This document shows positions 24,184 through 31,866 of a stretch of 64,000 nucleotides of DNA, one piece after another. Below the pieces are notes generated by a model, which saw only the letters and a program-made list of their open reading frames with translations, ran no database searches and was not told where the DNA came from. The DNA comes from Rufibacter latericius (lineage in GTDB: Bacteria; Bacteroidota; Bacteroidia; Cytophagales; Hymenobacteraceae), in NCBI RefSeq assembly GCF_003721515.1, contig NZ_RJJD01000001.1, positions 62,001 to 126,000 of the forward strand, read 5' to 3'. Made by a program: the position numbers and the translations under genes. How positions within the stretch are numbered: the first letter of the stretch is position 1; the number at the start of each line of letters is the position of its first letter.

Positions 24184-25875
24184 TCAGGCACGTCGGCGCA
24201 GCATGGGTTGTAACAAATACGCCAACCCCACCACCAGTACCACTCCTATTAGGTTGTACCAGAGATACGCAATATCGGTGTAGAAGTACAGTAAAAAGAT
24301 GGTCATTTGGGTGAGCACAGCCGCCCAGAAAACCGGGTTCCCGGACAGACGCCGGAAGTAGAAGGCGGCGATGAAAACCCCTAGTATGGTCCCGTAAAAG
24401 AGAGAACCAAGGATGTTGACCGCCTGAATAAGGTTCTCCAACTGAGAGGCGAACAGAGCGAAGAAGATAGAAACCGCTCCCCACCCTATCGTAAACCACC
24501 GCGAAGCCCCCACATAATGCGCGTCAGAGGCATGAGGTTTCAAGGAGCGTTTGTATACATCCACCACGGTGGTTGAGGCAAGAGAATTGAACGCCGAAGC
24601 GGTACTACCCATGGCCGCGCACAGCACCACCGCCAGCAGCAGGCCTACCAGCCCTTTGGGGAACTGCTGGGTGACAAAGGTGAGAAACACGTAATCGGTA
24701 TCCTTCAGGTCGGTGCCTTTGTTATAGTCCTTCACCATAGACTGCGCTTTCACCCGAAGGCTTTTCCTTTTTTCCTCTGCCCGCTGTATCCTTTGGGCAG
24801 CCTCCTTTTCTCCTGCTTCGTTATCAGTTTTGTAGGCTTCCACCAGAGCCAAGGTGGCGTCTTTCTTTTCCTGGAAAACCAATTGCCCCGTCGACTCTAG
24901 TTCCCGCCAAGCCGGACCTGCCACCTGGGAGGCCAGCACATTGGTAGTCTGCTGCTGATTGAAGTAAAGGGGTGGTTGGTAAAATTGGTAAAACACAAAC
25001 ACCAAGACCCCCACCATTAGAATCAGGAACTGCATAGGCACTTTCACCAAACCGTTCATGAGTAATCCCAACCGGCTCTGGGCAATGGTCTCCCCGCCCA
25101 GGTAACGCCCCACCTGAGACTGATCGGTCCCGAAATACGACAGTGACAGAAAGAACCCACCAATCAAACCCGACCACAGGTTATAGCGATCATTAGGATT
25201 AAAACTAAGGTCCACCAGGTTCAGCTTGCCCGAAGTACCGGCCACGGCCATGGCTTCAGAGAATCCCACTTCCTCCGGTAACAGTCGCACCACTACAATA
25301 GCTGCCATGAGCATACCGCCCAACATCACCGCCATTTGCAAGCGTTGCGTCTGGCTTACGGCCTTGGTGCCACCCACCACGGTGTAGAAAGTCACCACCA
25401 CGCCAATAAATAAGATAGTTCCTGTGAGATTCCAGCCTAGAATAGCCGACAAAATAATCGCCGGAGCATAAATGGTAATACCCGTAGAAAGACCGCGCTG
25501 CAGCAAAAACAAAAGGGCAGCCAAAGACCGGGTTTTCAGATCGAAGCGGGTCTCCAGGTACTCGTAAGCGGTAAAGACTTTGAGGCGATAATAGATGGGA
25601 ATAGCCGTAATAGACAACACCACCATGGCCAGCGGCAACCCGAAGTAGAACTGGATGAAGCGCATGCCGTCATCAAAGGCCTGCCCCGGGGTAGAAAGAA
25701 ACGTAATGGCACTGGCCTGGGTAGCCATAATGGAAAGCCCCATCATCCACCACCGCTCAGTGTTATCAGCCCGTAGGTACCCGCTCATGTGCTGGGCTTT
25801 GCGGGTTTTCCATACGCCATACAGTACAATGAACGCAATAGTGCCTACCAGCACTCCCCAGTCCAGTCCGCTCAT
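24184..25875 (-). CDS. Sodium:solute symporter (SSS family)
   Basis: 563-aa inner-membrane protein with about 13 hydrophobic helices. The SSS sequence pattern is clear: WWMMGLSIMATQASAITFLS, GLPLAMVVLSITAIPIYYRL, TAYEYLETRFDLKTRSLA and FFLSLSYFGTDQSQVGRY. A large loop at about residues 300-380 contains a charged helical region (KEKKDATLALVEAYKTDNEA). The start ATG overlaps the stop of a 41-aa membrane peptide gene as ATGA, indicating translational coupling. The upstream neighbour is a secreted PIG-L deacetylase, so an amino sugar or related product is a plausible cargo, though this is only inference. Confidence 0.92.
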   Translation of the reverse strand: MSGLDWGVLVGTIAFIVLYGVWKTRKAQHMSGYLRADNTERWWMMGLSIMATQASAITFLSTPGQAFDDGMRFIQFYFGLPLAMVVLSITAIPIYYRLKVFTAYEYLETRFDLKTRSLAALLFLLQRGLSTGITIYAPAIILSAILGWNLTGTILFIGVVVTFYTVVGGTKAVSQTQRLQMAVMLGGMLMAAIVVVRLLPEEVGFSEAMAVAGTSGKLNLVDLSFNPNDRYNLWSGLIGGFFLSLSYFGTDQSQVGRYLGGETIAQSRLGLLMNGLVKVPMQFLILMVGVLVFVFYQFYQPPLYFNQQQTTNVLASQVAGPAWRELESTGQLVFQEKKDATLALVEAYKTDNEAGEKEAAQRIQRAEEKRKSLRVKAQSMVKDYNKGTDLKDTDYVFLTFVTQQFPKGLVGLLLAVVLCAAMGSTASAFNSLASTTVVDVYKRSLKPHASDAHYVGASRWFTIGWGAVSIFFALFASQLENLIQAVNILGSLFYGTILGVFIAAFYFRRLSGNPVFWAAVLTQMTIFLLYFYTDIAYLWYNLIGVVLVVGLAYLLQPMLRRRA

Positions 25876-25997
25876 CTGTAGGCTTCGGTGATAAGATAAA
25901 ACAACAGGATGAGCCCCGCCAATACGCCCACTACCAGCCAGTACATGGAGGTCCAGGTTTTAAAGAATGGGGGCGGGTCAATGTCTCCTTTGGTCAT
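25872..25997 (-). CDS. 41-aa single-pass membrane peptide coupled to the symporter gene
   Basis: Small ORF whose TGA stop overlaps the ATG of the symporter gene (ATGA). The product has a short polar Pro-rich N-terminus (MTKGDIDPPPFFKTW) and one hydrophobic segment (YWLVVGVLAGLILLFYLI) followed by TEAYR. Such small membrane subunits precede several SSS transporters (the DUF485 and DUF4212 proteins are known cases, with two or more helices); this one is shorter and I cannot assign a family. The overlap and membrane character make a symporter accessory subunit likely. Confidence 0.7.
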   Translation of the reverse strand: MTKGDIDPPPFFKTWTSMYWLVVGVLAGLILLFYLITEAYR

Positions 25998-26124
25998 ACA
26001 CGGGGGAAAAGGACTGAGTGAGGTTTTCCTTACAACGCCACGAAGGCGGTTTTATATTGTTTAAAATCTATATTCCTGATCTTCTTTCCAGAGAAAGGCC
26101 GCTTTCCCCTTAAGAAGAAGGGAA

Positions 26125-26164
26125 GTGTTTCAGGGCCAATTTCCAGAAACCGGCCCTGAAACAC
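26125..26164. terminator. 13-bp perfect hairpin (family core) after the PIG-L gene
   Basis: GTGTTTCAGGGCC (26125-26137) pairs with GGCCCTGAAACAC (26152-26164) around AATTTCCAGAAACC. Its outer base overlaps the PIG-L stop codon. Probably terminates or attenuates the minus-strand transcript before the symporter operon. Confidence 0.65.
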
Positions 26165-28656
26165 TATTTTCCTAAAGAAAGCAGGTTCACGAACAGACGG
26201 TACGCTCCTGGCACACCAGCGGGCAATTCCCGGAAGAACGAGTACCCGGTGTACACGTAATAGCCTTTGCCGTACTTGGCCACCAACAAGCCGCTGTCCT
26301 TGGGACTTTCGCCAGGATCATTGGAAGAGATGATGGTCTCGTACTCCGGGGCCCATTGGTTAGGGAAATACAAGCCCCGCTCCTGTACCCAGCCTCTGAA
26401 ATCTTGCTCGGTGATCTTGTTGGGCGTGTTGAGAACCGGATGACTTGGCTTCAGGAACCGAACATCAGAATCTTCAACGGTAACCCGGTCATTGGACAAT
26501 TTCAGCGGGAAAGGGCCTACGTTAGAAGTTACCAGCCCATTGCTCACGTTATACTGCACCACCAGCGTACCGCCGTTCTGCACGTACTGCATCAGCTGCG
26601 GCTGCTGAAATTTCAGTCGCTCCATGGTATTGTAGGCGCGTACGCCCACCACCACGGCATCATATTTCTGCAAGGTTGTCGCTGACAGATCCTCCACCCG
26701 TAACTGATCCACGGCATAACCTATCTGCTGCAAACTGGCGGGCACCTCATCGCCAGCGCCCATCAAATAGCCAATGTACTGTCCTTTGCGTTTCAGGTCC
26801 AGTTTCACCGCTTTGGCCGAAGCTTCGGGGAACAGGGTTTGGGTAGGGATGTGCGGATAATGGATAATCCTGAAGCTCTGGGTATAAGCTTTGCCTTTGT
26901 GCGTCACAGCCGCACTGATGGCGCTTTCGGTTTGATTGGCACCGGGGAACACCTGGAACGTAAAGCTCTGCTCCTCGCCTTTCTGGGCCAGGTTGAAGGT
27001 TGCATTAGAGGGTTCAGAACGCCAGCCTTGGGGCAAACGCAGGGTCACCTGGCCGTCTACCTGATCTTTCCCGGCACGCACGCGAACGGTCACGGGTTTA
27101 GGTTGGGCATCTGGGAAGACGTACACTTTCTCCAGGATATTCACGAACACGGGCGGAGCTATCTCAAAAGGCCGGTACTGCTCCCCTTCCACCGGATCGG
27201 TGCGTTTGTAGATTACAGGTACGGTATAGGTTAACGGCTGTCCTTGCACGGTAAGGTGCAGTCTCAACTGGGCTGCGGCCGGGTTCTCGGGCAACCCGAT
27301 CAAAGCTGGGTCATCTACCCTGAACATGCCCGTGGAGCCTGGTACCTGCAGCCAGTACGGCTGCGAAAAAGGAGTAGCCGCCGGCACAGTTTTGGAGGTT
27401 CTGATAAACAAAGGCTTGTTCATCTCCAGCTTCTGCTGCAGCGTGGAGTCCTGGCGGGCGAAAAGGTATTCCACTTTGGTGAGCGTGACAGGCACGGCTG
27501 ATCGGTTTACCGCCTCCAACGACAAAGCCACCGACTCCCCCGGTGAAACCCAATACTCCCGCACCGCCGATGCCTCTAAATACAGGCCCAAACAAGCTTT
27601 GATGGCTTCCTGCAGATCCTGCTGTTTTACTTTCTTCCAGTAAGAATCAGGGAGTTGAGCCAAGGCTGAGTTGGCCTTCAGGAGAACCGGGACTGAGGCA
27701 GCGGGATTGGCAGGATTGTAGTTTTTCAGGGCTTCTTCCAGAAGTTTGGCTACTTCCTTGCTACCGGGAACACGGCTCCAGGAAGTGGTGACGCCTTCCA
27801 GTACATCGGTTTTGGCAGGGGCGCCTTTCAGGAACTCAAAATACTCTACGGCTTCGCCCCGGGTGCCGCTGCTGCCAAAACCCTGGCTTTTGTGCATGCT
27901 ACGGCTCTGGGCGGCAATTTCGTTATACGATTTTCCCAACAGGGGATTGTAGACGCCGGCATCTATCATGAGTTTTCCGGCGGGATCAAACTTCTGGTTC
28001 TGGCTGTAGAAAAAGGAAGACGTGTTCCAGAGCAGACGCTTGGCTTGCCAAGGCTCCACGGTTTTCAGCTGCTCAGGGAAACGCTTGGGGTCTGCGGCGG
28101 CATCAAAGGCTTCCATGGCGATCATGGCCGAGGCCGTGTGGTGGCCGTGGGTTCCGCTGGGCTCGGGTGAAAAACGGGTGATGATGACATCAGGACGGAA
28201 TTTGCGGATGGTCCAGACGGCATCGGCTAGCACCTGCTCTTTGTTCCAGATGGTGAAGGTCTCGGCGGGATTCTTGGAGAACCCGAAGTCGTTGGCCCGG
28301 CTGAAAAACTGCTCTCCGCCGTCTACCCGGCGGGCCTGCAACAGCTCCTGCGTCCGGATAATGCCTAGCTCCTCCCTGATCTCGGGCCCGATGAGGTTCT
28401 GGCCTCCGTCGCCGCGGGTGAGGGAAAGATAGCCGGTGCGCAGTTTGCGCTCGTTGGCCAGGTAAGCAATAAGGCGGGTATTCTCGTCATCGGGGTGGGC
28501 GGCAAAATACAGCACACTGCCCAGCACATTCAGTTTGTCCAGCGCCAGCCGAATATCAGCGGCATCTGGTTTTTTTGGGGCCTGCGCCCAAGAAGTAGAG
28601 ACTCCGCCTCCCCAGACCAGGAGGAAAGCGACGACGAATACACGTACAGAGGTCAT
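26164..28656 (-). CDS. Large secreted PIG-L family deacetylase with C-terminal glutamine-amidotransferase-like domain
   Basis: 830-aa exported protein from ATG 28656 (signal peptide ending STSWAQ; an upstream TTG at 28665 adds only three residues). Residues about 45-250 form a PIG-L/LmbE Zn-dependent N-deacetylase domain, with HPDDE starting at His54 and the second metal motif THGHHTAS. Middle beta-sandwich segments (about 370-600) resemble Ig-like/NPCBM-associated modules. The C-terminal 200 residues (KYDAVVVGVRAYNTMERL, QNGGTLVVQYN, GKGYYVYTGYSFF) look like a class-I glutamine-amidotransferase/ThuA-like fold. Likely deacetylates an N-acetylated sugar in the periplasm. Next to a symporter operon on the same strand. 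Confidence 0.88.
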   Translation of the reverse strand: MTSVRVFVVAFLLVWGGGVSTSWAQAPKKPDAADIRLALDKLNVLGSVLYFAAHPDDENTRLIAYLANERKLRTGYLSLTRGDGGQNLIGPEIREELGIIRTQELLQARRVDGGEQFFSRANDFGFSKNPAETFTIWNKEQVLADAVWTIRKFRPDVIITRFSPEPSGTHGHHTASAMIAMEAFDAAADPKRFPEQLKTVEPWQAKRLLWNTSSFFYSQNQKFDPAGKLMIDAGVYNPLLGKSYNEIAAQSRSMHKSQGFGSSGTRGEAVEYFEFLKGAPAKTDVLEGVTTSWSRVPGSKEVAKLLEEALKNYNPANPAASVPVLLKANSALAQLPDSYWKKVKQQDLQEAIKACLGLYLEASAVREYWVSPGESVALSLEAVNRSAVPVTLTKVEYLFARQDSTLQQKLEMNKPLFIRTSKTVPAATPFSQPYWLQVPGSTGMFRVDDPALIGLPENPAAAQLRLHLTVQGQPLTYTVPVIYKRTDPVEGEQYRPFEIAPPVFVNILEKVYVFPDAQPKPVTVRVRAGKDQVDGQVTLRLPQGWRSEPSNATFNLAQKGEEQSFTFQVFPGANQTESAISAAVTHKGKAYTQSFRIIHYPHIPTQTLFPEASAKAVKLDLKRKGQYIGYLMGAGDEVPASLQQIGYAVDQLRVEDLSATTLQKYDAVVVGVRAYNTMERLKFQQPQLMQYVQNGGTLVVQYNVSNGLVTSNVGPFPLKLSNDRVTVEDSDVRFLKPSHPVLNTPNKITEQDFRGWVQERGLYFPNQWAPEYETIISSNDPGESPKDSGLLVAKYGKGYYVYTGYSFFRELPAGVPGAYRLFVNLLSLGK

Positions 28657-29032
28657 GTTGTTCAAAAGAAGTTCAAATTAACCGGCGTGGGCCCTCTCCC
28701 TTTCAAGCCGAGGGCATCGCACGGTAAAGCTATGGAATTTTACAGGAAGTGAAGAAAGCCAAACCCTTAAAAACAAGGCATCGGCGCGATTTCCTTTTCA
28801 TGGGGAATAATCCATCGGCTTGCCGAGCCTTTTGTCGTTTTGAAGCTCTTTTCAGGAAAACAGACCAAAAGCAGAATCATGGGCTTTGCTCCTTTTAAAA
28901 AGCCAATTTGTACTTGGCATGGGCTGCGGCATTGGTTTTCAGGGGAGAACGGCTGGTACCAGGTTCTGGATAACTTTTTACCTCTTTTGCCAGTTTAGAG
29001 GGAATGATAACGTGCTTAAAACCAGATTGACT
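28657..29032. other. Divergent region between PIG-L and small lipoprotein genes
   Basis: No gene beyond short uncharacterised frames. Contains a hairpin-family copy (28829-28871). TAACTTTT at 28971-28978 is one base off TAnnTTTG and may be the -7 box for the lipoprotein gene, 55 bases upstream of its ATG. Confidence 0.3.
28829..28871. repeat. Intergenic hairpin family copy
   Basis: CTTTTG (28829-28834) pairs with CAAAAG (28866-28871); the inside holds GCTCTTTTCAGGAAAACAGA, the family core. Confidence 0.5.
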
Positions 29033-29323
29033 ATGAAAAAGCTTCTCATGATAGTGGCAATGGCGGGTATGACCAGCCTAGTTGCCTGTGATTCACAGAC
29101 CGGAAAAAACACCACCTCGGCGGGTACAGACGCTGAACAAAACTCCAGCAACCCCAATAACAACAGCAGTGTGGTAAACCCTAACCAAAACGACACCACT
29201 GGGGCAACCGCGACTGAGATAACCCAAAGCCGCGTAGGAAACTCGCAGACTCGGGGTGAAACCAACAACTCCAAATCCAATACCACCCAAAATCAGACTC
29301 TGCGCGACAGCATTGAGCAATAA
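29033..29323 (+). CDS. Small Asn/Thr/Ser-rich lipoprotein
   Basis: 96-aa predicted lipoprotein from ATG 29033: signal peptide with lipobox SLVAC, Cys19, then a low-complexity polar mature part dominated by Asn, Thr, Ser and Gln (NSSNPNNNSSVVNPNQND). No recognisable domain. Likely a small envelope or surface lipoprotein. It converges on the 218-aa protein gene; a 26-bp perfect hairpin fills the gap. Confidence 0.65.
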   Translation: MKKLLMIVAMAGMTSLVACDSQTGKNTTSAGTDAEQNSSNPNNNSSVVNPNQNDTTGATATEITQSRVGNSQTRGETNNSKSNTTQNQTLRDSIEQ

Positions 29324-29325
29324 AA

Positions 29326-29381
29326 AAGAGCGGATGTTTTGGGGGTAGTTTCTTAAAACTACCCCCAAAACATCCGCTCTT
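29326..29381. terminator. Perfect 26-bp bidirectional hairpin terminator
   Basis: The 26 bases at 29326-29351 are exactly complementary to 29356-29381, loop CTTA. It starts two bases after the lipoprotein stop codon and is flanked by A and T tracts, so it can terminate both converging genes. Unlike the recurrent family it lacks the TTTTCnnGAAAA core. Confidence 0.85.
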
Positions 29382-29415
29382 AACTTTTAAACAGCAGAGA
29401 CTGTTCCCTTCCTGC

Positions 29416-30072
29416 TTATTGCTTTTTGGCTTTCTGCTGCTCTTTGAATTCCTGCCCAGACCGTAGGGTATAGAATTCCCCGATCAAGGTGCGGATTTTA
29501 ATTTCATCCAGGGTGGATAGTTTTTCCTCTACGGCCGCTTTGCGTTTGCCCAGGTTCTGGAGAACGTAATCGGCGTAGTCCCAGTCACGGGAGGTCCAGT
29601 TCTGGCGTTTAGCGCGCACATTCTGCATGAACCGGATGTAAGCTTCCCGCATGTGGATGGAACTGATGTTCTGCACATTCCCGAAGGAACCTAGCAGTTC
29701 TTTTTCGCGCAGGCGCACTTCTTCGGCCTGCAAGGGCACCTCATCGGCCATAGGCCTGGATTCCAGTTCCTGGAAACGGGTTTTCAGTTCCAGGAAATCG
29801 CGCTTGGAAGTCTCGGAGAGGCCCTGGAAGCTGTTTTCTATTTTATTAGCCTGGCGGGCGAAGTCACTTTTGATGGTGGGCCACTCGGCCCGGGTAGTGG
29901 TGGCCACTTTGTCAGACTGTATCTTCATCCATTCCTTGAAAGCGCGCAGATCCTGCTCTACGCCAGATTCCTGGGTCTCCTTTTTCTCGGTTTCCTGCAC
30001 CTGCGCCCATCCTGTGGTGGAGCACGCAGCAGAAAGGCCTAGTACCAGTCCCAAAATCTTTCCTTTTAGCAT
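29416..30072 (-). CDS. Secreted helical protein, paralog of 37547-38233
   Basis: 218-aa exported protein from ATG 30072 (signal peptide ending TTGWAQ). Mature part is highly charged and helical. It is clearly homologous to the lipoprotein at 37547-38233: both have an E-x-DL...EW start, a Trp-Pro pair (EWPTIKSDF / KWPQAKEEF), the block MREAYIRFMQNVRAKRQNW / MREVYVQFLQNVRAKRNTW, and DWDYADYVLQNL / DWDYVDEIYSRL. I do not know a named function for this family. A TAnnTTTG box lies 36 bases upstream on the same strand. Confidence 0.8.
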   Translation of the reverse strand: MLKGKILGLVLGLSAACSTTGWAQVQETEKKETQESGVEQDLRAFKEWMKIQSDKVATTTRAEWPTIKSDFARQANKIENSFQGLSETSKRDFLELKTRFQELESRPMADEVPLQAEEVRLREKELLGSFGNVQNISSIHMREAYIRFMQNVRAKRQNWTSRDWDYADYVLQNLGKRKAAVEEKLSTLDEIKIRTLIGEFYTLRSGQEFKEQQKAKKQ

Positions 30073-30107
30073 ATCGTTTGTCTTGTAAAATTTATCTGTT
30101 GGTTGAC

Positions 30108-30115
30108 CAAAGGTA
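30108..30115 (-). promoter_or_regulatory. TAnnTTTG -7 box of the 218-aa protein gene
   Basis: Plus-strand CAAAGGTA reads TACCTTTG on the minus strand, 36 bases before the ATG. No well-spaced TTG was found. Confidence 0.45.
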
Positions 30116-30237
30116 GAAATTTTCCTCAATGGCTCTACCTTCTCTCTAGCAAGAACAACGCCAGAATAAACCCTGAATTATGTGTTTTAGCTTAGAATAT
30201 CTTTTTTAGCCTATATTCCAGAAAACGTGCTTAAAAC

Positions 30238-30270
30238 AAAGGCCCACCGAAACAAAATCGGTGGGCCTTT
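30238..30270 (-). terminator. Terminator of the OmpA-family gene
   Basis: AAAGGCCCACCGA (30238-30250) pairs perfectly with TCGGTGGGCCTTT (30258-30270). It lies 60 bases after the OmpA-family stop. A family-core remnant (CTATATTCCAGAAAACG) precedes it at about 30210-30226. Confidence 0.8.
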
Positions 30271-30329
30271 CCTCCATTCACACAAGGTCTTTCGTTCCGG
30301 CGACTTGCCGGAAAGCAGCGCAGAAGCGG

Positions 30330-31175
30330 TTAGTTTTTCTCCAGGATCTGGAAAAGCTCGTCCAGTTTGGGCGTGAGAATGATCTCGGTGCGGCGGTTTT
30401 TCTGGCGTGCATCTGCGGTGGTGGCGGGGTCTACCGGCACGTATTTAGAACGCCCCGAGGGAGTTACCCGCTGGGGGGCCACCCCAGCCTCGGTGAGGAT
30501 ACGGGTGATCTCGGTGGCGCGCAATACGCTCAGGTCCCAGTTGTCTTGCATGCCGGCAGTACCTTTGGCTACGGGCACGTCATCGGTGTGGCCTTCCACT
30601 ACCACGTTCACATCCTGTTGGTTCTGCAGGGCACCGGCCAGTTTCTTTAGGGCTTCCTGCCCCTGGGCATCTACCTTGGTAGAACCCGACTTGAACAGCA
30701 ACTGGTTTGAAAGCGACACATATACTTTTCCGTTGCGCACATCTACGGTCAAGTCTGAGGCTTTGAAACCCAGCAGCGCTTTGCTCACTACCTGCCGAAG
30801 GTTGTTCACGGCTTTGTCTTTCTCGTCCAGGATGCGCTGCATCTCGGCAAGGCGGGCTTCGCGGGCCTGCAAATCGGCGGAGAGTTTGTCTACCTGCTGG
30901 TTTTTGGTGTTCAGGTTGGTGCGCAGCGAGGCTTCTGTAGAGGCTTTTTCGGTGGCCAGATCGGCTTTCTCCTGGTTCAGGCGCTCTTTGTCTTGCTGCA
31001 GACGGGCGCGTTCGCTTTCCAGTTCGGCTTTCTGACGGGTCAGTTCATCCTGCAGCACCACCAGAGACCGGTTCTCGGCCAGTGCCGCTTCATATTTTTT
31101 GGAAGACACACATGATCCTAACAAACCCAAAGCCAGCACGGCGGGTAGCACAGGGTTCAAAAAGTTTTTTTTCAT
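30330..31175 (-). CDS. OmpA-family lipoprotein with coiled coil
   Basis: 281-aa lipoprotein from ATG 31175 (an upstream TTG is not needed). Lipobox LLGSC gives Cys22, followed by VSSKKYEAALAEN. Residues about 30-135 form a long coiled coil rich in Glu/Lys/Leu (LQQDKERLNQEKADLATEKA). The C-terminal OmpA/MotB domain (about 160-275) has VVEGHTDDVPV, NWDLSVLRATEI and RQKNRRTEIIL, the peptidoglycan (diaminopimelate) binding pattern with its Asp and Arg. Probably spans from the outer membrane to the cell wall. Confidence 0.9.
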   Translation of the reverse strand: MKKNFLNPVLPAVLALGLLGSCVSSKKYEAALAENRSLVVLQDELTRQKAELESERARLQQDKERLNQEKADLATEKASTEASLRTNLNTKNQQVDKLSADLQAREARLAEMQRILDEKDKAVNNLRQVVSKALLGFKASDLTVDVRNGKVYVSLSNQLLFKSGSTKVDAQGQEALKKLAGALQNQQDVNVVVEGHTDDVPVAKGTAGMQDNWDLSVLRATEITRILTEAGVAPQRVTPSGRSKYVPVDPATTADARQKNRRTEIILTPKLDELFQILEKN

Positions 31176-31420
31176 AGCATTCAAGGGTTTACGCAGTGAT
31201 TGTTGACAAAAGCGATGGTATTAATACGTACGTCATGCCAACGGTTGGGGTTAAAACAGCGAAAAAAATGGGCAGCATGCAAATCAAGGGTTCTGCTCTG
31301 CTGTTCTTTCACGACCTAATTCTTAGCCTAAAACGGGCTTGGATGGAAACTGTGGAAGCCGAACCCGCCGCGATTTGTGCAGAAAAAAGGGCCGAGGTGC
31401 GATGCTTTGGGCAAAAATAC
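31176..31420. other. Divergent region between OmpA-family and CDGSH genes
   Basis: No gene accepted. Two short perfect palindromes overlap at 31218-31233 (GTATTAATAC and ACGTACGT), about 45 bases upstream of the OmpA-family start, and could be a regulator site. A 77-codon frame here lacks features of a real protein. Confidence 0.3.
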
Positions 31421-31428
31421 TATCTTTG
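31421..31428 (+). promoter_or_regulatory. TAnnTTTG -7 box for the CDGSH gene
   Basis: TATCTTTG, about 97 bases before the CDGSH ATG. No well-spaced TTG. Confidence 0.4.
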
Positions 31429-31525
31429 AATCGAGGCAAACTTGTTTTTCCATCCCTAGGGCTGAATCAAGCGCTTTTCTGTCTCAGATTCATTTACCTT
31501 TTTTACCCATTTTCTTAAGATCAGC

Positions 31526-31747
31526 ATGAAAACCAAAGTTACCGTGAACAACAACGGCTCCCTTAAACTTGAAGGCGAGTTTATCATAGTAGATCCGCAG
31601 GGCAACGAGTACAACCTGCAAGGACGCGAAGTGGTGTCTATCTGCCGTTGCGGCATGTCCCAAAACAAACCCTTCTGTGATGGCTCGCACAAAGGCCATT
31701 TTGAGCACAACGCTGTGGCTTTTGACTTGCCACCACGCAAGGTTTAA
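31526..31747 (+). CDS. CDGSH iron-sulfur domain protein
   Basis: 73-aa protein carrying the CDGSH motif: Cys40, Cys42, Cys51 and His55 (SICRCGMSQNKPFCDGSH), the three-Cys-one-His ligand set of the redox-active, labile 2Fe-2S cluster of mitoNEET-type proteins. The N-terminus (about 1-38) is a short beta-rich part. Bacterial single-domain CDGSH proteins are thought to act in Fe-S or redox transfer; the partner is unknown. Upstream of an APC permease with a 119-base gap. Confidence 0.93.
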   Translation: MKTKVTVNNNGSLKLEGEFIIVDPQGNEYNLQGREVVSICRCGMSQNKPFCDGSHKGHFEHNAVAFDLPPRKV

Positions 31748-31866
31748 CTAAGGAGTTCTGAGTCTTTAGTTCTGAATTAAGGCTTTACCGGAAATGAGCG
31801 GAGACCTGGTCTTCGCCTTTTCTTCCCTTCCATTGCCTCTACTATCTTCTATTCTCACTAGGTTCT

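Noticed and set aside
31196-31429. 77-codon frame between the OmpA-family and CDGSH genes
   Set aside because: No start context, no recognisable feature, and it overlaps the -7 box of the CDGSH gene.
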